The notes below the pieces were generated by a model. That model saw only the letters and a program-made list of their open reading frames with translations. It searched no databases and had not been told where the DNA came from. Positions 56,091 to 64,000 of a DNA stretch of 64,000 bases are shown piece by piece. The DNA is taken from the NCBI RefSeq assembly GCF_031143425.1, contig NC_090444.1:1348196323-1348260322 (forward strand). The letters run 5' to 3'. The translations under genes and the position numbers were made by a program. The stretch comes from Pleurodeles waltl (taxonomy: Eukaryota > Chordata > Amphibia > Caudata > Salamandridae). How positions within the stretch are numbered: the stretch's first letter is position 1; the number at the start of each line of letters is the position of its first letter.

Positions 56091-56690
56091 CCATTTCTCA
56101 CATCTCCCTCTTTATACTAGTCCTAGCTTCCAGGCAGCTCAAGTTTCCCACTTAACAATTCCTTGAACACCACCTTAACCTTCGTGGCAAGATAGTTATG
56201 TGATCAGACTAGGCCCTACTTATATTTTTCAGGACCCTCTCAATTAACTATCAATCAAAGACATTTTACTCCTGACCATATCGCGTGGCTTACAAAACTT
56301 TCAGTGTCCCACAATATACCGGAAATCTAGGTTAATCATTTAGCATTCTCTTTTAATAATTGAGAAGCATCTTTTACACTGCGGGTTTCTCTTCCACCTG
56401 TTACAGGATCCCTACAAAATGTAGCACTGTGCACTTTTTCGGTCTCAGCAATCGACAGCACCATGCATTATCTCAAATAGACATGTATATACTTTGTGGG
56501 CTTCAGTCCGCACATAAGCTTCCTATTTGCTGTCTCCATTGTCTGTCTCCTATTCTTTCTTCCCATTTGTCCATGGCTTGCAGGCGTCATGCCTCTTCCT
56601 GTGTTTAGCCTTCCCTGAAAACATGGACCAAGTACTAGTATCCATCCCCAGAAGGCCTGTTTTAGGACCTACTTTTTTTATTTGCCTTAA
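56091..56690. other. PGM3: PGM3 intron, nothing recognised
   Basis: May hold the 5' part of the L1-like element; no ORF1 motif was seen. Confidence 0.35.
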
Positions 56691-56695
56691 CATGG

Positions 56696-56890
56696 ACTGC
56701 GTGCAAAACAGTTGCAGGCCGGGCACAGCACAAACATAAACAAACATGCATTCAAAACACAGCGCTTGTGCTTTTTGCAGCTGTTATTGCAAGAGAACGC
56801 GTCTTCATTGTTCATAGTCTGCTTGCAAAACAGTTGCACGCTGAATGCAACACAGCATCCAAACATAAACAAGCATGCAATCAAACAGCA
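56696..56890. repeat. Diverged two-copy duplication, about 123-bp period
   Basis: TGCAAAACAGTTGCA (56702 and 56825) and AACATAAACAA.CATGCA.TCAAA recur in the same order, with about 120 bp between copies. Confidence 0.75.
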
Positions 56891-57225
56891 TTGCAACTCC
56901 TCTCATTTTTGTAATCAACAGTATTTCCCCTGTGTTTTTCTGTAACCTCCTACCTGCTTTACCCGGCACTCATTCTCTTGTACTGTAGAATGTAAACACA
57001 TCCCTGAGCTTGCTTTGAAATTATTTTTGACCCCCTCACACAAAACCCCTCTTAGCTCGTGCAGTTGACAGCCGCGCAGCAGATCACCATCTCTGTGAAG
57101 CTTGTTCAAGAATACCAGTGAGACACTAAAAAGGGACAACAGCTGGGTGGGAGGAGCAGCTTCACTTTTTCATACATTAAGATGATAGTGCTCCTTCCCT
57201 TAGCAGCTTCAGCATGGGAATGGTT
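56891..57225. other. PGM3: PGM3 intron, nothing recognised
   Basis: No motif or repeat up to the hAT target copy. Confidence 0.4.
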
Positions 57226-58021
57226 AATAAATGCAGGGGCGTAGGAGACACTAAATTTCTGGGGGGGGACAGGGACAACCTTGAGGTGGGCCCCCTGCAC
57301 AAAGTTTGCACCCAGAAGGGTTGCCGTGGTGGGGTGACATGGGGAAGACGGTCGCTTCCAGTCGAGTCCTGTGTGGCCTGCAATTCCCTGTCTGCTGGGC
57401 CCTTTGATGCCAGTTAGGCAGCGACAGGCTCTGTGATGCTGTTCGCCTGTGTGAAGTCCTAAGAGGCCTGTACTGCCTGCTGGGCGCAGTGCTTCCTGTC
57501 GATTCCTGTGCTGCCTGCCAGGCACTGTGCTGCCTGTTGGGAGCTTTCTTACTAGTCAGGCTGTATAAGTCTCTGGGCCTCCGCCTGCCTATGAAGGCCA
57601 GTAAGGCCTATGATTGCTGCTAGGTCCTTGTCTGACTGTCAAATGGCAGTCTCTGTGCTGCCGCGTTCCTGTGAACTGCTGTGCTGTCTGATAGGGCCGT
57701 CCTTAGTGCTGGTGGCGCCCTGTGCGACATTGTTTGTTGGTGCCCCCCAGTGACCACCTCTGCCACGGATTCCCTCACTACTATCCATCACCACTCTCTC
57801 TCAGATGCATTTCATTCGTTTTATAGCACCACTCATACCGGGAAATATCCCTTACAACGCAATCAATGCAATGCAATGCATTGACCATGCTGCCATTACC
57901 ACAAATATGGGTCTAGCACACATGCCTTTACCACACATATCTTTACCACACATATGCGTGGTTACAGCATAGATAGCAGTCTAGCTGTCCGGGTGGAACA
58001 GGAAGAAGCAGAGGAAAGAGA

Positions 58022-58420
58022 GGTAAGTAGGGCTGTGGCCGGGTTTAGAGTGGGAGGTTGGGGTCATTTTTAGGGCAGGGTAGGGTCGGGGTAGTTTTTA
58101 GGACAGGGTGGGGTAGGTTTTAGGGGTCAGGAGGAGTGCATGGAGTTCAAGTAGTTTTAGGACAGTGTGGGGTAGGTTTTAGGGTACAGGGTGGGGGTCA
58201 TGTAGTATTAAGGACAGAGCGGGGTAGGTTTTAGGGTTCAGGGTGGGGGCAGGGGCATCAAGGTAGTTTTTAGAGCAGTTCAGGGTAGGTTTAAGGGTTC
58301 AGAGTGGGGGTCGGGGTAGTTTTTAGGACAGGGCAGGGTTACTTTTAGGGCTCAGGGCAGGGGGGTTTAGGGCTCAGGGCAGGGGCAGTTTTAAGTGCTT
58401 GGATGGGTGGAGTATGGTAT
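58022..58420. repeat. Minisatellite, units of about 51-61 bp
   Basis: GTAGTTTTTAGGACAGGG and variants at about 58091, 58151, 58202, 58263 and 58316 alternate with GGGGTAGGTTTTAGGGTTCA. Unit lengths are 51-61 bp. It lies inside the hAT-like insertion. Confidence 0.88.
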
Positions 58421-58464
58421 CAGGTGTAAGGGGGCAGGGTAGGGAGAATTTACCACGCATGTTC

Positions 58465-58519
58465 CTTTACCAAACATGCTTTTACAATGAAATTCGTTGT
58501 AAAGGCATGCGTAGTAAAG
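58465..58519. other. Long hairpin-forming inverted repeat
   Basis: CTTTACCAAACATGCTTTTA with CAA (58465-58487) pairs with TTGTAAAGGCATGCGTAGTA plus AAG (58497-58519) with few mismatches around a loop TGAAATTCG. Related words (CATGCCTTTACCACACATAT) recur at 57920-57950. Confidence 0.75.
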
Positions 58520-59009
58520 ACACGGTCATTGTTGAGACCGCGATGTTAAGGCATGCACGATATACGCATGTGTTGTTCTATCATTCATCCCTCATACCAG
58601 TCTAGGGTGTCAAAGCACTTTACATCACACAGACATTACGCAGAGACAATCATCATATATGTGTAAATCAGTGTATATGAAATGTTACATAAGACAGAGA
58701 ACTACAAGGTGTAGGTGTCACAGGTCATCCATACTGGTAGCAGGTATAGTTTCAGAGTGCTTTATCTGGAGAAGCGCAAACTCAGAATTTAAAACATAAC
58801 ACCATGGTTGGGGGCTCTCTTTAATAATAAGAACTGCACTCAAATCAATTTGTTTTGCAACATTAAGTTAATCAAAAAGTGGGGGGAAATCATGACGCTC
58901 TAATCTATACCTTGATGTTTGCATGCAGCTCTTTGATGAGTTCATTGCTCACTGTTCTATATTCAGTTTTCATTTATAAATTGCAGGGGACAAAAAAGGA
59001 GCTCTCTGA

Positions 59010-61793
59010 TGTAGGAAGCTGGCCTTGTGTGTGGTGAGTACCTATGGTATTATCACCTTATACCAGGTCCAGGTATCGCCTTATTAGTGAAGTGTAGGCA
59101 GTGTCTAGAAGCCAGGCTCTCTAGAGTTAGCTGTGGATGAGCAGCCAAGACTTATCTAGGACACATGCAAAGATCATGCAATACCACTGTAGTCACACAG
59201 CACTCACACACATGAAAGAAACACGTGTTACGAAAATAAAGGTTCCTTATTACAGTAACACAAACACTAAAACACTAAATAGGCAATACTCCAATAGGAT
59301 GTAAGTAACACACTATTATATGTACAGCAGCAATCACAAATTGGCATAAAAAGCAATAGAAAACAGTGAAAAGCAATAGGCAATACTGAAGGCCTACAGG
59401 GGACCAGACCATATACTAAGAAAGTGAAATGCGAAAGCCGGGTCCCCACCCAAGGAAGTGGAATTGGTAGAGGGGAGCTGGAGGAACTAGGAAACCCCCA
59501 AGGTAAGTACCAGAGTGCCCCCCAGCGACCAGGAGAAAAGAGGTAAGTTACAGTTTTTTCCCTGACCCACCAAAAGGACTTCAGAGAAGGATATTGCAAA
59601 ACGCAGACAAGACTGCAAGAAACTAGAGGTGGATCCTGGAAGAGTAAGACCTGGAAAAGAAGGGCACCAAGTCCAGTTTACGTAGGATGGTCCGGTCGTG
59701 GCAGGAGCCACTACCCACCCATCTGTGGATGCAGGAGTTGGTCGACGGGGAGACGAAGATGGTCAGCAATGCAGCACTGGAGCAGATGAAGAGTTCCTAG
59801 GTGATGCAGTCGACGTCCCACGCCAGATGAAGAATTGCAGTCAGTCTGTGGTGTGGAAAACCCACCAGCAAGCCTTGGCAAAAGCAAATGTCGCAGTAGG
59901 AGAAAAGTGGAGCTACCGGGGACCACCAAGGTCCAGGGGGACTCAACCCATGGAGGGGAGTCTCAGGTGACCATCAGCAGGGCAGAGAGTCTGGAGGAGG
60001 AGAGACAGCCCCCACAGAAGACCTACAGGCAAGGAGCCCAGGAGCTGTAGAGAGGCCCACAGCACACCTGAAGAGAGGTCCCACTTCACAGGCGAAGCAC
60101 ATTGAGGGCTGTGCTTCACAGAGAAGAGTGCCGGGGGTAGCTGCAAGAGATGCGGTGCATGGGGGTACTGTCCTGCATGGGAAGGCAAGGACCTACCTAC
60201 TCCACAGTTGGGCAGCTGGTAGAGAGGACCAAGGAGACCACTCCAGACTACCACCCCTGATGCAGGATCCACGCAGCTCAGGAGGAGAGGAGAGGAGATC
60301 CACGCAGCCGGTTGTTGTTGCAGTTGGTGCCTGCGGATGCAGATAAGTGACTCCTTCACTTCATGGAATTTTCCTTCTTTCTTCTCATGCAGACTGAAGA
60401 CTTGCTGCCCTCAGAGGAAGCACAGCTGGGCAAATGTTGCAGTTGCTGGAAAGGAGTCGGAGAAACAATGTTGCGTGGCAAAGTCGTCGCTGGAGCTGCA
60501 GATTGTAGGTTCCTGTGAAGTCCAGTTGCGGTTCCAGTGGCCCGAAGTCAAAGTAAACGTTGCAGAGGAGTCCTGCTGGAATCTTGCACGTCAAATCTGA
60601 GGACCCACCCAAGAGGGAAACCCAAAATAACCCAGAAAGGGGGATTGGTCACCTAGCCGGGTGACCACCCAGGAGGGGGCTGTGATGTCACCTCCCTGAC
60701 CTGGCCACTCAGATTCTCACAGAGGCCTCTGCCAACCTTAGATTCAAGATGGAAGAATCAAGTGGCCACCTGGAGGAGCTCTGGGCACCACCCCTGGGGT
60801 GGTGATGGACAGGGGAGTGGTTACGCCATTTCCATTGTCCAGTTTCACGCCAGAGTAGGGGCTGAGGTCCCTGAACTGGTACAGACTGGTTTATGCAAGG
60901 AGGGCACCAAATGTGCCCTTCAGAGCATACTAGTAGCTTGGCGAGGCTACCCTTCCCACGCCTTGTAACGGAGAGGGTGTTGCCTCCCTCTTCCAAAGGA
61001 AATCCTTTGTTCTGCCTTCCTGGGCATGAGCTGCTCAAGCAGCAGAAGGAGGGCAGACATCTGTCTGAGGAGTGGCAGCAGCGTGAGCTGTTCGGAAGAC
61101 CCCATAAAGCTGGTAGGAGCAATGCTGGGGATCCTCTAAGGAGCCCCCAAAGTGCATGGAATCATACAATCAATACTGACAATAGTATTGGGGTATGATT
61201 CTGATATGTTTGTTACCAAACATGCCCAGGTTCGGAGTTACCATTATGTAGCTGGACATAGGTAGTGACCTATGTCCAGTACAAGCGTAAAATGGCGTCC
61301 CCGCACTCACGAGGTCCAGGAAAATGGAGCTGGAGTTCGTGGGGGCACCTCTGCTCCTGCAGAGGTGCCCTCACACACAGGTACTTGCACCCTACCCTCT
61401 GGGCTAGGAGGGCCTACCATAGGGATGACTTACAGTGACCTGGTGCAGTGGCCTGAAGTGAAAGGGTGCAAGCACCTTTTCACGCAGGCTGCAATGGCAG
61501 GCCTGCAGACACAGTTTACATGGGCTCCTATGGGTGGCATAATACATAATAAATGCTGCAGCCCATGGGAACCCCTGATCCCCCAATGCCCTGGGTACCT
61601 GGGTACCATATATTAGGGACTTATAAGGGGCACCAGTATGCCAAGTGTGGGGTGTGTGTGGTCCAAGCAACAAAATTTAATGGGAGAGAGCACTGGGGTC
61701 CTGGTTAGCAGGATCCCAGTGCACACAGTCAAAACATACTGACAACAGGCCAAACGTGGGGTAACCATGCCAAAAAGAGGGTACTTTTCTGCA
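59010..61793 (-). mobile_element. Solo LTR of the long-LTR family, minus strand
   Basis: Starts TGTAGGAAGC, ends TTTTCTGCA, flanked by a perfect 5-bp duplication TCTGA (59005-59009; 61794-61798). Reverse-complemented, it begins TGCAGAAAAGTACCC...GGCATGGTTACCCC, like TGTAAGGAAATGCC...GGCATGGTTACCCC at 15388. Length 2784 bp. No gag, pol or env frame was recognised; all frames inside are shorter than 140 codons and without motifs. It sits within the hAT element. Confidence 0.87.
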
Positions 61794-61798
61794 TCTGA

Positions 61799-63068
61799 CA
61801 AAAGCAGAAACCCACTGACCTATTCACATTATATACACTTTGTGATCTGCATGTAGACGGCCTTTGTAGCAGGCATAGTAACCCTGTACGTTATGATGAG
61901 TCAAAACTTCCATTAGACAAAACTTCAGTCTCTCTCCAGAATGACCATTAATCACCGGAATTATCTTAAGATTTTTATTGTTGCCTGAAAACTGTTGGTG
62001 GCAAGGAACATCCAGCAGGTGCTTTTAAAGTCACAATATACTTGCAAACATAGCACCCCCATCCTAAGTCAGCACCCAGTGCGGCAGCACCGGTTGCATT
62101 GCCCTAGCTGCCTTACCTTGCCCTGTCCATCTCTTAGGCCATCTGGTTCTTCCTGGGACCCATGCTGTGTGCTGGTCTCTCCGCTGTCTATCCAGCAGTG
62201 TCAGGCTCTGTTCCACCATAGCCTGTGAAATCCTGTAAAGCCTGTGAGCTGCCACAGTGCTGGCTTCGCATCCACAGGCCATTGGCAGGAAATTAGATTT
62301 ACAGACAGACCTTGCCCTTCAGAGCGGGCTTTCACAAATACCAGGAAGGCTGAGGGAGAGACAGGGGACATAAATGTTGGGGGGGGGGGGCAGGATGTCA
62401 ACTTAGGGGACAATAATTAGCACTGGGGCAGGCAAGCTGGAGACAGAGGAGAGAAGAGAGTGAGAGAGAGGCGACAGAAAGGGGGTCCCTAACAAACACT
62501 GGTGCACAGGGTGCCACTAGCGCGCTAAAGCCTGCCCTGCTCATATCTAACAGTAACTCAACAATACTGTTTTTAGAAAGGGAGATACTCTGCAACACAG
62601 CACTGTATTTAAAAAGAAAGGGAGTTACTTAGCAATAGTTTATTTAATTACCCAAACCTCCTTACCTTCTCAAATCTTGCTGCTGTCTTCAGGGTTCGAT
62701 CTTCAAGGGACAGGAAGGGTCGGGCTCAGGAGGGACTGCATGCACACATCAATCAACAAAGGGCCTCTCCTCTCCCTTTGTTCTCAGAAGTGCAGACTGC
62801 AGACAGCTGTGGCGGCAAGGTGAGAAAGAATCCCTTGTGTGCTGCAGCACAACAAAAGGGCAGAGGGCGAGTGTCCGGGAGCTAGGTCACAGGTCAAGTG
62901 CAGGGTCATATAGGTAGCGCTTTCATGCGCTAATGGCCCTGCGAATTACAGGAGAAGGGAAAATTCTTCTGTCCCCTCGTCACCCCCACCCTTGTCCCCC
63001 ATGTCCCCCCCACTCCAAAAACTGGGGGGGACATATCCCCCGCGTCCCCCACACTTCCTACGCCCATG
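61799..63068. other. Right part of the hAT element
   Basis: Contains a run of ten or more G near 62379-62391 and AG-rich low-complexity near 62440-62480; no transposase motif. Confidence 0.5.
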
Positions 63069-63076
63069 AATAAATG

Positions 63077-64000
63077 CCCTGAAGTTGAAGTTGCGGCAGA
63101 TTGTGCATCGTCACAGGGAGCTTCGCTCATCGATGCTGAAGAGCCTGTCAGCACAGCAGCCAGCAGCAGACTCCCCTCCCCGCAGACTGCCAGTCAGAGA
63201 CACACGGCCCTTTAAACAATGTCTTCACCTCCGTAGCAGCACAAAATGGTACATTCCATTCCAAAACAGGATACTGTAGGGTCCAACTACATTATTATAA
63301 TAGCCTCTAAAATGACATACTTGACGGAGTGCTCATAGTTTGCTTTGTGTAATGCCTTTAAAAGTTTTAGAATTACCCCGAAAAGTGTAGCGAGATCAAG
63401 TCCCAAACTTTTCCCATGGCAAGTTCATTAGTATACATTAATAATGAAAACCAGGGAAAGCAGCTACTGTTAAAGTGAGCGTTTCTGTTGTTAATTACAT
63501 GGGGGCCAGGTATTATTATTACAAATATATAAAAAATAATTCAAATTAATTTCCCTTTGTATTTAATGCGGTTTTCTTTACGCCCTTCCAGTTCATAGTG
63601 GCCACCGTTGATATTTGCGTTCTTGATGTACTAACTCCCTAATCTTGCCATGCTAGTTTCAAAAGATTTGGAGGTCCGTCGAACAAAGGTGGTCACGATA
63701 CCACAGATGTGAGATTCACAAAGGTTCGCTAATGGTCCTAGAGCTATGTAAAGAAGCATTTCAAAGACAGCATGTTCACAGTTTAATAGGTGTGCCATAG
63801 TTGCTTATTCCCAGCGATGGGCAAACGTACATCATTAATAAATTCAGTTTACTGTAGCAAACCCGAACAGAGTACCCCTCGAAGACTTCTGCCTGTGGGT
63901 ATTGTGATAGCCACCCCATTGTTTTAGGCGCATGTCTACACGTTCTCAGAGACATGCCACCCAGTGAACATAAATACTAGCTACACGGTATTCGTTTAAG
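63077..64000. other. PGM3: PGM3 intron to window end
   Basis: No element or exon recognised. Confidence 0.4.

Larger units (their letters stand above)
57691..62540. mobile_element. Possible inner hAT-like element
   Basis: GGGCCGTCCTTAGTGCTGGT followed by GGCGCCCTGTGCGAC (57693-57727) and the reverse complement of 62500-62540, CAGGGCAGGCTTTAGCGCGC followed by TGGCACCCTGTGCACC, match in order, as terminal repeats of a second hAT family would. I could not identify a clean target duplication (left flank GTCTGATA, right flank CTCATATC). Confidence 0.5.
57234..63068. mobile_element. hAT-type DNA transposon with nested insertions
   Basis: Left end CAGGGGCGTAGGAG and right end (reverse complement) CATGGGCGTAGGAAG are terminal inverted repeats beginning CA-x-GGGCGTAGGA, typical of hAT. 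The 8-bp target duplication AATAAATG is perfect (57226-57233 and 63069-63076). The G-rich tracts just inside both ends (57259-57266; C-runs at 62995-63045) also mirror each other. Without the LTR inside, it is about 3.05 kb. No hAT transposase motif was readable, so it appears non-autonomous. Confidence 0.87.

Noticed and set aside
59698..60600. Several frames of 70-140 codons
   Set aside because: Inside the minus-strand LTR; no retroviral gag, pol or env motif.
1..64000. CRISPR-like spaced repeats, bacterial operons, ribosome binding sites
   Set aside because: Tandem arrays here are satellites without spacers, and the sequence is eukaryotic by its introns.
43260..64000. Further PGM3 exons
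   Set aside because: I looked for the expected downstream conserved stretches in all frames and saw none; a short exon could still have been missed.

Overview
This window is vertebrate genomic DNA, most likely from a urodele amphibian (a newt or salamander). That is an inference from very long introns packed with DIRS, CR1/L1 LINE, Harbinger, hAT and long-LTR elements. It is not bacterial: there are no operons, and the only host coding sequence is four short exons with GT/AG splice sites. Those exons (19525-19658, 29508-29703, 35370-35527, 43176-43259, + strand) read in consistent phase as the middle of PGM3, phosphoacetylglucosamine mutase, the enzyme that interconverts GlcNAc-6-P and GlcNAc-1-P on the way to UDP-GlcNAc. 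The metal-binding DGDADR loop is in the third exon. The catalytic-serine exons (upstream) and the sugar- and phosphate-binding exons (downstream) are outside the window, so the rest is PGM3 intron: more than 19.5 kb, then 9.8, 5.7, 7.6 and more than 20.7 kb.

Upstream intron (1-19524): a decayed minus-strand LINE (about 0.4-3.5 kb), then a DIRS tyrosine-recombinase retrotransposon from about 5158 to 18330. The DIRS element has inverted terminal repeats, an internal complementary region, and gag, RT, RNase H and recombinase reading frames. It has been interrupted three times: by a block of two tandem-repeat families (about 5590-9420), by a minus-strand LTR (10583-12658, 5-bp target duplication), and by a plus-strand LTR (15388-18057).

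Intron 19659-29507: an older DIRS remnant (about 21.45-26.65 kb) carrying a CR1-like LINE fragment and a solo LTR (23427-25503, 5-bp duplication). Intron 29704-35369: a minus-strand CR1-superfamily LINE (about 31.04-34.64 kb) with a YADD motif, an endonuclease remnant, an internal 104-bp duplication and a 5' minisatellite. Intron 35528-43175: a third, badly decayed DIRS (about 37.87-39.15 kb), a reverse-oriented copy of the satellite found near 8 kb, and a 250-bp hAT MITE.

Final intron (43260 onward): a truncated LTR copy; a minus-strand L1/Tx1-type LINE whose parts lie from 45.29 to 56.09 kb; inside it a 6.3-kb PIF/Harbinger element (49065-55385, TTA duplication) with two different broken Myb/SANT-like genes and a HARBI1-like transposase remnant; then a hAT element (57234-63068, 8-bp duplication) with an inner hAT-like repeat pair, a minisatellite and a minus-strand LTR (59010-61793, 5-bp duplication).

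No element seen here is coding-intact. The window reads as a layered record of insertions into PGM3 introns. The best candidates for something new are the two-Myb Harbinger architecture, the composite satellite element, and the long-LTR family with five copies in 64 kb. No tRNA, rRNA, CRISPR array or second host gene was found.
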